Below, piece after piece: positions 15,061 through 23,545 of a stretch of 33,481 nt of DNA. The notes under the pieces were generated by a model that was given only the letters and a program-made list of their open reading frames with translations, was not told the origin of the DNA and searched no databases. The translations under genes and the position numbers were made by a program. Numbering within the stretch: position 1 is the first letter of the stretch; each line of letters begins with the position of its first letter. Source of the stretch: Lysobacteraceae bacterium (GTDB lineage: Bacteria > Pseudomonadota > Gammaproteobacteria > Xanthomonadales > Xanthomonadaceae); assembly GCA_004173415.1 (NCBI GenBank), contig SEHC01000001.1, positions 1 through 33,481 of the forward strand. Direction: 5' to 3'.

Positions 15061-16035
15061 TCACAGGCTGCCCACTACAGTTCGCACAAGTCTAGTCACC
15101 GCTTCGCGCTTCCGCCTCAATTGCTCCCCGGGCAGCCAGTTCATGCCAGACCTTGCAATCCCGCGGACCGACGCCTTGGCTACTGACCACGGCTGCTTGG
15201 CGCGTACAGCACCCTTGATCTCCTGGAAAGAAGATGCAGCCATCGCAAGCTCAGGTATCTCTTCTACCCGAAGGCAAGCAAGTGTTGCCGTCCAGAGATC
15301 CACATGCTCACTATAAAGATCCGTCTTAGTAAACAGGTGAACCTCATAGTTGATGGCGCTCATCATCGCGCTGGCCATCTGCTCTGCCGACTTGGTGCGA
15401 GATACCCCTTGGTCGTTTACCCGATACCTGAGCAAGGGCCGGGCAATACGGGAAAACCCATATCTGTCCACGCAACGGAGCCAGTAATCATGGTCTTCGG
15501 CACAATGGTACCTACGATAACCCCCGACTCTTTCGTATACCTCCCTACGCATCATCACGGTCGGGTGCACGACAGGCTTTATCGCCTTCTTGTACAACAG
15601 GCCATCGCGCAACACATCACTATCAAGTCCGCGAAACGACTCCGCCCCGATGTCATTTCCGTCTACATCAATCCGAACGATATCTGAACAGACAAGTCCG
15701 AGTTCCTGGCGGCCTTCTAACTCCGCTACCTGCACTGAGAACCTGTCGGGATAGCAAATGTCATCCGCGTCCATTCTTGCGATGTAGGCGCCAGCAGCAT
15801 GCTGCAGCCCCGCATTCAGAGCCGCAACCAGGCCGGACTTCTCCAGCCTGATGCAACGCACTCGTGAGTCAGAATAGCCAGCTACGATATCGGCGGTGGC
15901 GTCACTGCTTCCGTCATCAACGATGATCAATTCAAAATCTTCATGCGTCTGACAAATCACGCTGTCAATTGCAGCGGACAGATAGGTCGCTCCGTTGTGC
16001 ACAGGCATGACCGCACTAACTTTCCTCGCCGACAT
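15061..16035 (-). CDS. Glycosyltransferase family 2
   Basis: A GT-A fold enzyme of 324 residues. It shows VSAVMPVHNGATYLSAAIDS, ELIIVDDGSSDATADI, ARMDADDICYPDRF (metal-binding DADD) and the downstream EDHDYWLRC, which supplies the acidic catalytic-base region. The family transfers sugars from nucleotide donors with inversion. The ATG at 16035 overlaps the upstream stop by one base (TGATG); a GTG one codon earlier is also possible. A 33-bp gap separates it from wzy. Donor specificity is not readable. Confidence 0.88.
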   Translation of the reverse strand: MSARKVSAVMPVHNGATYLSAAIDSVICQTHEDFELIIVDDGSSDATADIVAGYSDSRVRCIRLEKSGLVAALNAGLQHAAGAYIARMDADDICYPDRFSVQVAELEGRQELGLVCSDIVRIDVDGNDIGAESFRGLDSDVLRDGLLYKKAIKPVVHPTVMMRREVYERVGGYRRYHCAEDHDYWLRCVDRYGFSRIARPLLRYRVNDQGVSRTKSAEQMASAMMSAINYEVHLFTKTDLYSEHVDLWTATLACLRVEEIPELAMAASSFQEIKGAVRAKQPWSVAKASVRGIARSGMNWLPGEQLRRKREAVTRLVRTVVGSL

Positions 16036-16985
16036 CACTTGCCCGCCTTGTTCAGAGAGAATCTCGCGAACCGCCTTGCTCGATATCTGAACTCCAAAAA
16101 ATAGTCTTTTATGCGGAATCCATTGCGGGACGCAATGAACTCTCGCGTCGGCGGGATTGCGGGCAAAGCGCAGAAGCCATCCTTCGCCAACACGTAGGAT
16201 GTTGCGTAAGGTGGACAGTCCCGCCTTGCCATCTTTCTCTTCTGAAAGTGCGCATACATGAATTCATTCGCGACCCAAGCCCCATCACTTCCAAAGTAGC
16301 CCTGATAAACCCTCCCGTTGTCCACGTAAAAGATCTGTTCCCTTCTGTTCATAGCAGGATCTAGCAATTCCATCCTTCGTACGTGCGGATCCAAGTCTGC
16401 GATTATGGCTTCATTCTCAAAGACCCTGCCGCCATGCAGCGCCCATATCCGATTGACTCCAATATGCTCGTCGAACCCGCGATGCTTCGGATCGGACATT
16501 ATTTCCTTCCAATCCAACGCCTCGTGAGGCCTCTTGAACATCAGATTTGCTTCATCACTGTTTCTGTACAGGGTCAGGTGACCTACAGAAAAAATCTTGT
16601 CGTTGTTCTCGAGAATTTCATCGGTGATGAAGCCATCAAGCCTTCCGAAAACCATGTCCAGATCGCAATGACCCCAAAAATCGTAGGTTCTGCCTGAAAT
16701 CGGCAGCAACATCCAGTAAGCAGGCCTGAGATCGCAAACCTTGTAGGGCGTGTCAATATCTATATTCAACGAGAGTGCGTCGCTCGCTATCCGCGAAAAC
16801 TCCGCTAGCGACAATGCATGCACGTGAACATTGAACGGGACTTCGTAGCCAGAGCAGTCCGCATCAGTGAAGACTAACCATTCATAGTTCTTGTTGCAGC
16901 CGCATGATGCGAGCCACAAGTCAAAGTAGTCTGGAAGCTTTCCGAAGTAGATACCGATAATGGCGATTGAATACTTGGGAGTCAC
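16035..16985 (-). CDS. DUF6625-like putative glycosyltransferase
   Basis: This protein of 316 residues opens with YSIAIIGIYFGKLPDYFDLW, then EWLVFTDADCSGYEVPFNV and DFWGHCDLDMVFGRLDGFI. The WGHCDLDMVFG region carries a DxD-like motif and is characteristic of the DUF6625 group found in LPS and capsule loci, thought to be glycosyltransferase-like. No reaction is established. It starts with GTG at 16985, overlapping the previous stop as GTGA, and its own stop overlaps the next start, so it is firmly inside the operon. It could be a sugar transferase or a transferase of another group. Confidence 0.7.
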   Translation of the reverse strand: MTPKYSIAIIGIYFGKLPDYFDLWLASCGCNKNYEWLVFTDADCSGYEVPFNVHVHALSLAEFSRIASDALSLNIDIDTPYKVCDLRPAYWMLLPISGRTYDFWGHCDLDMVFGRLDGFITDEILENNDKIFSVGHLTLYRNSDEANLMFKRPHEALDWKEIMSDPKHRGFDEHIGVNRIWALHGGRVFENEAIIADLDPHVRRMELLDPAMNRREQIFYVDNGRVYQGYFGSDGAWVANEFMYAHFQKRKMARRDCPPYATSYVLAKDGFCALPAIPPTREFIASRNGFRIKDYFLEFRYRARRFARFSLNKAGK

Positions 16986-18106
16986 TGTCGGATACCTATA
17001 AGAAATTCACGATAGCGTTTGGCGTATGCCTTCCAACTGAAAGCCTCGATATCACGATCGACCAAGGCATGCCGCACGCCACCCGTAGGGCCAGTTTCGA
17101 TACGCGCCCTCATGGTGATGATCGCAGCAGCCAGTTCATCTACTGATCCTGCCTCGAAGATCTCCATCTGTGAGTCGGACTGGATCACGCCTTTTATGTC
17201 GGCACCACCGGTTTTGTCGCTTGCGACTACCGGTACGCCGCACGCCAGAGCTTCCAGCATGACCATGCCAAAACCATCTTGTCTTGAAGGCAAGACGAAT
17301 AGGTGGGCCCGTCCATAGAACTTTCGCAGTTCTTCATTTGGCACATGCCCGACAAACTTGAAATTTTGGATGGCTGGCGGATCAAGGTCGCCAACGCTAC
17401 CTACATGTACGAAATCGATATCCGGCAGACGGAATGCCACCTCCGTGAGGATATCTGCGCCCTTCTGATATGACCAAGCGCCCACATACAGCACGGTGAA
17501 TTTTCCATCAGGCAAGGGCGTCGCTTGGAATCGCTCCAGATCTACACCGTAATAGTTGACGAACAGCCTGCCTTTCGGAAACCCATTACCTTCAAAGCTC
17601 TCGGCGCTGTTGAGAGAAGGTACGACCACGTAATCAGAAACGGCGTAGCTATCTAATTCTCTACTTACGTAACTGGCATCAAGCCTGTCGCAGCCATCGG
17701 CCGAAAGGAGTTCCTGCTGGGTAAGAACATGCATGGATCCACGATCCGAAATCACACATGCACCATACTTCGCTCTTGCATGCTTACCCGATTGCACAAG
17801 CATTCCTGACAGACCGATATATACGTCACATGGCTCCAGGCACTGAACCATGCGCTCATCCATCCTTTTCAGCATGACCTGCACGCAAGCTCTTTGCAGT
17901 CTTGGGATATGACGGAAGAGCGCGCCTGCAGACCAAGGCAAAAGCCTGATGAATTGCGAACGAGCTCTCTCTTTCGGTATTCCACCGCGGAGCATCCGAT
18001 ATAACGGATGATACGAATAGTAGGTAACGTCGTGTCCAAGCGCGATCAACTCACGAGCCAAATGGATGAGATGAAATCCAGTTGTAGTCGCTATGGCTAT
18101 TCGCAC
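16982..18106 (-). CDS. Glycosyltransferase family 4
   Basis: A GT-B enzyme of 374 residues. The N-terminal domain starts MRIAIATTTGFHLIHLAREL. The C-terminal donor domain has FTVLYVGAWSYQKGADILTE, FKFVGHVPNEELRKFYGRA and LFVLPSRQDGFGMVMLEALA with the E-x7-E type donor motif, then CGVPVVASD. The start is GTG at 18106, overlapping the wzx stop by 10 bp. It is a retaining transferase, perhaps using GDP-mannose or UDP-sugars, but specificity cannot be read. Confidence 0.87.
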   Translation of the reverse strand: MRIAIATTTGFHLIHLARELIALGHDVTYYSYHPLYRMLRGGIPKERARSQFIRLLPWSAGALFRHIPRLQRACVQVMLKRMDERMVQCLEPCDVYIGLSGMLVQSGKHARAKYGACVISDRGSMHVLTQQELLSADGCDRLDASYVSRELDSYAVSDYVVVPSLNSAESFEGNGFPKGRLFVNYYGVDLERFQATPLPDGKFTVLYVGAWSYQKGADILTEVAFRLPDIDFVHVGSVGDLDPPAIQNFKFVGHVPNEELRKFYGRAHLFVLPSRQDGFGMVMLEALACGVPVVASDKTGGADIKGVIQSDSQMEIFEAGSVDELAAAIITMRARIETGPTGGVRHALVDRDIEAFSWKAYAKRYREFLIGIRQ

Positions 18107-19416
18107 TTCAGCGCCTCAACTTCCGTTTGGATCACGCTGTTTTCCCTGTTACCGGCAATTGCAACCAGTCCCATCGTCAACAGAAGTTTGGATACGTCAC
18201 CTATCGCTTTACCAGCCGCGGCGCCGGCTGCACCGAATCTAGATGCCAGGATCCAGATTGCTGCAACGCTTATAAGGACGGAGACCACTTGCGGTATCAC
18301 AAGCAACTTGCTCCATCCTTTGGAAAATAGAAAATTGTCCAAGGCGTGGGCGGCGATCGAAGCTGTCAGGCCAATCGACAGAATGGCCATGATCTGAATG
18401 GCGCCACCGCGATAGGAGTCGGCCAGGACCAGCGGGAGGAGAACGGGACCGATCAATAACGCACCGACTGTTCCCGCCACCCCAATCAGGATCGCCGCAA
18501 TCAACCAAACTCGGAAAATCGCCCGTCCTTTCGCGCTGTCCCTATTCGCTTGGGCACTGAACAGCATCGGGCGAAAATAATTCGACAACATTGAAGTGAC
18601 GATGGCATAGGGCCTACCGATCGTCCCGGCAGATCCGACATAGATGCCAATACTGGCAGCTGGCGCTGAATAGGTAAGGATGTATCTATCAAGATATGCA
18701 CCTAGCCAGCCGATCACCGCCATACCGCTGAACGGGACCGCGTAACCAAGTGCGCCTGCTCGAAGCGAATCTATAAGCTTGAAATCGATGGATCTGAAGA
18801 ATTTCCCACGGTGATAGAGCAAGAAGAACACGACAGTGGAAAACACCTTGGCACACACCAGCGCATAGATGTAGGCCGCGGCACTCGATGTTCCCGCCCA
18901 CAAGGTTGCCGAAACCACCAGAAAAATTATCAGCGCTTCCGTTATCACCCAGATGGAATAGCGGCCATGCTGCTGATTGACATTCAACAGCGTCAGCATG
19001 GCAGTACGAGCCGTCTCTGCCACCAGGTAGGCAGTCGTCAATGCACCGAACAACAGAATACTGAGGTAGCCGCTCCAGAAGATGCTTGCAACCAAAGCGC
19101 ACAGCAGCAAAGCAGCCGGGATTACTTTCAGGTACCGCCCGATCAGGATGGAGGCAAATCCTGCCGCCACGCTTCGCTTCTGTTCGTCACCCTGTAGACG
19201 GCTGCAGAACAACGCCAACGTCTGACTTAACGCCATGATCAAAATACCGTCAAGAAGTGTATAGGCGCCCATTGCGAGCATTGCCTTACCGAACTCGGAC
19301 GGTTCCAGCAATTCGGTGTAGATGCGAATGCTAGCCACAGCAATAATGGCCAGGAGTATCTGACCCCAAGCTACGTTGAGAGCTTTTTTTGCATGCCTAA
19401 CGAATTGCGTAGCCAT
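18097..19416 (-). CDS. wzx: Wzx-like oligosaccharide flippase
   Basis: Wzx proteins (MOP/PST family) flip undecaprenyl-diphosphate-linked repeat units across the inner membrane. The 439-residue protein has about twelve hydrophobic segments and an N-terminus typical of the family (HAKKALNVAWGQILLAIIAV, then RIYTELLEPSEFGKAMLAMG). It is the first gene of the A+T-rich, translationally coupled block and lies 28 bp after the gmd stop. Its base composition differs from gmd, so the block boundary falls here. Confidence 0.87.
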   Translation of the reverse strand: MATQFVRHAKKALNVAWGQILLAIIAVASIRIYTELLEPSEFGKAMLAMGAYTLLDGILIMALSQTLALFCSRLQGDEQKRSVAAGFASILIGRYLKVIPAALLLCALVASIFWSGYLSILLFGALTTAYLVAETARTAMLTLLNVNQQHGRYSIWVITEALIIFLVVSATLWAGTSSAAAYIYALVCAKVFSTVVFFLLYHRGKFFRSIDFKLIDSLRAGALGYAVPFSGMAVIGWLGAYLDRYILTYSAPAASIGIYVGSAGTIGRPYAIVTSMLSNYFRPMLFSAQANRDSAKGRAIFRVWLIAAILIGVAGTVGALLIGPVLLPLVLADSYRGGAIQIMAILSIGLTASIAAHALDNFLFSKGWSKLLVIPQVVSVLISVAAIWILASRFGAAGAAAGKAIGDVSKLLLTMGLVAIAGNRENSVIQTEVEALKCE

Positions 19417-19444
19417 CCAACTTCACCGGGCGCTCAGGCCGCAT

Positions 19445-20566
19445 TTACTTGTCGTGGCCCACATGGGTCTGATAGCCATGCTGCTCCAACAACGCATGCC
19501 GCCGCGCCTCTTCCAGATCGTTGGCAACCATCTCCACCACCATCTCCTGCAACGTGATCTGCGGCACCCAGCCCAGATCCGCCTTCGCCTTCGACGGATC
19601 ACCCAGCAGCGTCTCCACTTCCGCCGGGCGGAAGTAGCGCGGGTCCACCGACACGATCACGTCGCCCGGCTTCACGCCCGGCGCCTTGTCCCCTTCCACC
19701 GACTGCACGCGCGCCTTCTCGCTGACGCCCTGCCCCTCGAAGGCCAGCGTGATGCCCAGCTCGGCGGCCGCCAGCTCGATGAAATGACGCACGCTGTACT
19801 GCACGCCCGTCGCGATCACGTAGTCCTTGGCCTCGTCCTGCTGCAGCATCATCCACTGCATGCGCACGTAGTCCTTGGCATGGCCCCAGTCGCGCAGCGC
19901 ATCCAGGTTGCCCATGTACAGGCACTTCTCCAGGCCCTGGGCGATGTTGGCCAGGCCGCGGGTGATCTTGCGGGTCACGAAGGTCTCGCCACGGCGCGGG
20001 CTCTCGTGGTTGAAGAGGATGCCGTTGCAGGCGTACATCCCGTAGCTCTCGCGGTAGTTGACCGTGATCCAGTACGCGTACAGCTTGGCCACGCCGTACG
20101 GGCTGCGCGGATAGAACGGCGTCCGCTCGGTCTGCGGCGTCTCCTGCACCAGCCCGTACAGCTCCGAGGTGCTGGCCTGGTAGAAGCGCGTCCTGTCGGT
20201 GCGCTTGAGGAAACGCAGCGCCTCCAGCAGCCGCAGCGTGCCCATGCCATCGACGTCTGCGGTGTATTCCGGCGACTCGAAGCTGACCGCCACGTGGCTC
20301 TGCGCGCCCAGGTTGTAGACCTCGTCCGGCTCGACCTCGGCGATGATCCGGGTCAGGTTGCTGCTGTCGGTCAGGTCGCCGTAGTGCAGGTGGAACGGAC
20401 GGCCCTGCTCGTGCGGATCGTGGTACAGATGATCCACGCGCTGGGTGTTGAACGACGAGGCCCGGCGCTTGATGCCGTGGACTTCGTAGCCCTTGTCCAG
20501 CAGCAGCTCGGCCAGGTAGGAACCGTCCTGTCCGGTGACGCCGGTGATGAGTGCGCGCTTTGCCAT
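19445..20566 (-). CDS. gmd: GDP-mannose 4,6-dehydratase
   Basis: Gmd converts GDP-mannose to GDP-4-keto-6-deoxymannose, the substrate of Fcl. The 373-residue protein has the full family length. It shows the NADP-binding GVTGQDGSY (9-17), the RRASSFNTQRVDHLY loop, the catalytic STSE region (132-135) and YGVAK (Tyr157, Lys161). I chose ATG 20566 (MAKRALITGVTG), the canonical N-terminus. GC-rich base use like the flank suggests it belongs to the conserved core, not the exchangeable block. Its partner fcl is 15 kb away on the other strand. Confidence 0.96.
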   Translation of the reverse strand: MAKRALITGVTGQDGSYLAELLLDKGYEVHGIKRRASSFNTQRVDHLYHDPHEQGRPFHLHYGDLTDSSNLTRIIAEVEPDEVYNLGAQSHVAVSFESPEYTADVDGMGTLRLLEALRFLKRTDRTRFYQASTSELYGLVQETPQTERTPFYPRSPYGVAKLYAYWITVNYRESYGMYACNGILFNHESPRRGETFVTRKITRGLANIAQGLEKCLYMGNLDALRDWGHAKDYVRMQWMMLQQDEAKDYVIATGVQYSVRHFIELAAAELGITLAFEGQGVSEKARVQSVEGDKAPGVKPGDVIVSVDPRYFRPAEVETLLGDPSKAKADLGWVPQITLQEMVVEMVANDLEEARRHALLEQHGYQTHVGHDK

Positions 20567-20630
20567 GTGTATTTCCCTGGATCGATGGAGGTCGGGACGC
20601 GCCGTGCGGCGCGCGCCGAGGGTGGAGGGC

Positions 20631-21860
20631 TCAGTCGCCGCCGACGAGGCCGGCGACGCGATGCTGGAAGGCGGAAAGGATCGCCCGGGTGGAGAGGCGC
20701 GTTTCGGCCTGCTGCCGCGCCTGGTTGCCAAGGCGCCGGCGCAGGTACGGATCGGCGGCCAATTGTCGCAGAGCCCCGGCGAACTCGTCCGCATCGCCTG
20801 GCGTGGTGACCACCCCGCAGCCGTGCAGCGCCTGGGCCACGCCGGTGCCCGGCTGGGCGGTGGCCAGCACCGGCCTGCCGCTGGCCAGCATGCCGGTGAG
20901 CTTGGACGGCATGACCAGGTCGGCCACGTCGGCCCGCTGCGGCAGCAGGTGGATGTCGGCCAGGCCCAGCCACTCGTTGAGGCGTTCGGTTGGCTGCAGG
21001 TCCAGGAAGCGGACCCGCTCCAGCCCGGCGCAGGCGGCCTGCAACGCCTCCCGGCCCGGTCCCTGCCCGCCCATCACCAGGTAGATATCGCGGTCGTGGA
21101 CCAGCCGGTGCGCGGCTTCGGCCAGGATCTCCAGGCCCTGCTTGAGGCCCATGTTGCCGGAGTACAGCGCCACCACCGCGTCTTCCGGGATGCCCAGTTC
21201 TTCCCGGTAGGGACTGGCCACGGCGATCGGCTGGATGCCGTCGATGTCGACCCAGTTGGGGAACAGCTCGCGGCGCGCGGTGCCCACGCCCTTGTCCCCC
21301 AGGCGCTGCAGCATGCGCGTGGAGATGGTCGAGACCACGTCGAAGCGGGCCAGCAGCCAGCGCTCCAGCGCCAGCGCCAGGCGGCGCAGGCCCTCGCCCT
21401 TGAGGATGCCCATGTCCAGGGCCGCGTCCACTTCGAAATCCTGGATGTGCAACCAGCACCTGGCCCCGCTCAGGCGCGCCAGCGCCCACGCCCCCGGCGC
21501 GCTGGCCAGGCCCGGGGCGATGCACAGCACCAGTTGCGGACGCCAGGCCAGCGAATACAGCAGCGCGGCCAGCGAGGACAACGCGAAGCTGGCCAGGTGC
21601 AGCAGGCGGGTGAGGCCGCGCGGGGTGGCCGGCACCCACAGCGGGCAGCGGATCACGTCGACGCCGTTGCGCCGTTCGCGGCTGAAGGCGTACTGGCGGA
21701 AGCCCGGCCACACCTTCCACGCCGGGTAGTACGGCGGCGCGGTGACCACGCGCACCGCATGGCCCTGCGCGGCCAGCCATTCGCACAGCTCGCCGGTGTA
21801 CTTGCCGGTGCCGATGTTCTCCGGCGCGTAATTGATGCCGGTGACCAGGATGCGGGTCAT
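20631..21860 (-). CDS. wcaI: WcaI-like colanic-acid-type glycosyltransferase (GT4)
   Basis: This 409-residue protein matches the WcaI group. The N-terminus is TRILVTGINYAPENIGTGKY, followed by TAPPYYPAWKV, WLHIQDFEVDAALDMGIL and FPNWVDI. The donor domain has VALYSGNMGLKQGLEILAEA and the MPSKLTGMLASGRPVLAT site. WcaI acts in colanic acid assembly, likely as a fucosyl or glucosyl transferase on the lipid-linked unit. It is 64 bp upstream of gmd on the same strand, and a 165-bp palindromic element separates it from the WcaJ gene. Family is strongly supported; the sugar moved is inferred. Confidence 0.88.
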   Translation of the reverse strand: MTRILVTGINYAPENIGTGKYTGELCEWLAAQGHAVRVVTAPPYYPAWKVWPGFRQYAFSRERRNGVDVIRCPLWVPATPRGLTRLLHLASFALSSLAALLYSLAWRPQLVLCIAPGLASAPGAWALARLSGARCWLHIQDFEVDAALDMGILKGEGLRRLALALERWLLARFDVVSTISTRMLQRLGDKGVGTARRELFPNWVDIDGIQPIAVASPYREELGIPEDAVVALYSGNMGLKQGLEILAEAAHRLVHDRDIYLVMGGQGPGREALQAACAGLERVRFLDLQPTERLNEWLGLADIHLLPQRADVADLVMPSKLTGMLASGRPVLATAQPGTGVAQALHGCGVVTTPGDADEFAGALRQLAADPYLRRRLGNQARQQAETRLSTRAILSAFQHRVAGLVGGD

Positions 21861-21888
21861 GCGCGGATCGCTCGATGCGATGCGAGGG

Positions 21889-22053
21889 CCCTTCTCCCGT
21901 TTACGGGAGAAGGTGGCGCGCAGCGCCGGATGAGGGCGCGAGCGCAGCGGGCACTTGCATGCAACATCGGGAGGAAAGGCAGGGCCGGGCGAGGCTGCGC
22001 GCGCTCGCCCTCATCCGCCCTACGGGCACCTTCTCCCGTAAACGGGAGAAGGG
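21889..22053. repeat. 165-bp MITE-like inverted repeat
   Basis: The two ends are inverted copies of about 50-60 bp. Each arm holds its own hairpin (CCTTCTCCCG-TTTA-CGGGAGAAGG) followed by GGATGAGGGCG. It has no coding capacity. It sits between the wcaJ stop and the wcaI start, where it could attenuate or protect transcript. Similar CTTCTCCC palindromes are common in Xanthomonadaceae intergenic DNA. Confidence 0.85.
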
Positions 22054-22094
22054 TTGGTGCCGCACGCAGGGTTGACGGAAACATCATCGCCCGC

Positions 22095-23537
22095 TCAGTA
22101 CGCGTTCTTGCCAAGGAAACCCTTGATCACGGTCATGGCGATGATCTTCAGGTCCAGCGCCAGCGACCAGTGCTGCATGTAGTAAAGGTCGTATTCCACG
22201 CGCGCGGCCATCTTTTCCAGCGTGTCGGTTTCCCCGCGCAGGCCGTTGACCTGGGCCCAGCCGGTGATCCCCGGCTTGACCCGGTGGCGCTGCATGTAGT
22301 TGTCGACGATGTCCATGTACTGGTGGTTGTGGGCCAGCGCGTGCGGGCGCGGGCCGACGATGCTCATCGTCCCCTGCAGCACGTTGAAGAACTGCGGCAG
22401 CTCGTCCAGGCTGGTGCGGCGCAGGAACCGGCCCAGCGGCGTGACCCGCGGATCGCCCTGGGTGGCCTGGGTGACCCGGCCGCCGCCTTCCTGGTGCACG
22501 CGCATGCTGCGGAACTTCCACACCTGGATGATCTGCCCGTCGATGCCGTGGCGCGCCTGGCGGAACAGCACCGGGCCGGGCGAGGACAGCTTCACCGCCA
22601 GCGCGATCACCGCCATCAGCGGCGCGATCAGGACCAGGATCAACGCCGCCAGCAGGCGGTCCTCGATCGCCTTGAGCAAATGCGCCTGGCCGTCCAGCGG
22701 ACTGGAGCGCAGGTTGATCACCGGCAGGCCGGCGACCTGTTCCACCGACTGGTTGAGCAACTGCAGGCCCAGCAGGTCGGGCACGAACTTGATGTCGGCG
22801 GTGGAATGGGCCAGCGCTTCCAGGATGGCCTCGATCTCGGCCTGCGCGCCCATCGGCAACGCCACCCAGACCTGCTGGATGCCGTGCTGCTGCACGTAGC
22901 CGGCCAGTTGCGCCAGCCCGCCCAGGCGCGGCGACTCCAGCGCGGCGGACGGGCTGTCGTGGGTTTCGAACCAGCCCTTGACCTGGATGCCCGCCCACGG
23001 CTGGCGTTCCAGCGCGCGCACGATGCGCTGCGCGTCATGGCCGCCGCCGACGATGACCGCACTGCGCAGGTCGAAGCCGAGCTGCCGCGTCCAGGCCGCC
23101 GTGGCCCGGCACAGCAGGCGCGCGCCGGTGCCGGTGACCACCGCGCCGGCGAACCAGGTGGCCCACCACAGGCGCGAGATCTCCGAGGACAGCTTGAAGG
23201 CCACCGTGTACAGCACCGCGACCACGAAGATGGCCAGGTAGGCGCCGAGCATGGTCCACAGCTCGCTGGCCAGGCCGCGCCCGCGCCAGCTGCGGTACAG
23301 CGGGGTCATGCTGAACACGACCAACGCGAAGAGCAGGCCACGGCCGAGGTTGCGCTGGTATTCCAGGTCGACCTGCGGGGTGCCGAAACGCAGCCAGTAG
23401 GCGAACACGCCGGCGGCCAGCAGGCCGGCCAGGTCGGCGAAGCGCAGGCCCAGGGAAAACAGGGCCGTGTACTTGGTGTACGGCATGCCCGCGTGGTGCG
23501 CACGATCCGTGGCGGAGGTGTAAGGCACGGAAGACAT
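22095..23537 (-). CDS. wcaJ: Undecaprenyl-phosphate glucose-1-phosphate transferase (WcaJ/GumD type)
   Basis: This enzyme starts repeat-unit synthesis by transferring a hexose-1-phosphate, usually glucose, to undecaprenyl phosphate in the inner membrane. The 480-residue protein has four N-terminal membrane segments, a CoA-binding-like domain (SAVIVGGGHDAQRIVRALE), another membrane hairpin (LLAALILVLIAPLMAVIALA) and the C-terminal catalytic bacterial sugar transferase domain. That domain shows QVWKFRSMRVH, LRRTSLDELPQFFNVL, SIVGPRPHA and VKPGITGWAQVNG. GalU provides the precursor for the sugar donor. I chose ATG 23537 (MSSVPYTS); an in-frame ATG at 23486 is an alternative. It is 8 bp after the ligase-like gene. 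Confidence 0.93.
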   Translation of the reverse strand: MSSVPYTSATDRAHHAGMPYTKYTALFSLGLRFADLAGLLAAGVFAYWLRFGTPQVDLEYQRNLGRGLLFALVVFSMTPLYRSWRGRGLASELWTMLGAYLAIFVVAVLYTVAFKLSSEISRLWWATWFAGAVVTGTGARLLCRATAAWTRQLGFDLRSAVIVGGGHDAQRIVRALERQPWAGIQVKGWFETHDSPSAALESPRLGGLAQLAGYVQQHGIQQVWVALPMGAQAEIEAILEALAHSTADIKFVPDLLGLQLLNQSVEQVAGLPVINLRSSPLDGQAHLLKAIEDRLLAALILVLIAPLMAVIALAVKLSSPGPVLFRQARHGIDGQIIQVWKFRSMRVHQEGGGRVTQATQGDPRVTPLGRFLRRTSLDELPQFFNVLQGTMSIVGPRPHALAHNHQYMDIVDNYMQRHRVKPGITGWAQVNGLRGETDTLEKMAARVEYDLYYMQHWSLALDLKIIAMTVIKGFLGKNAY

Positions 23538-23545
23538 TCCCCTGT

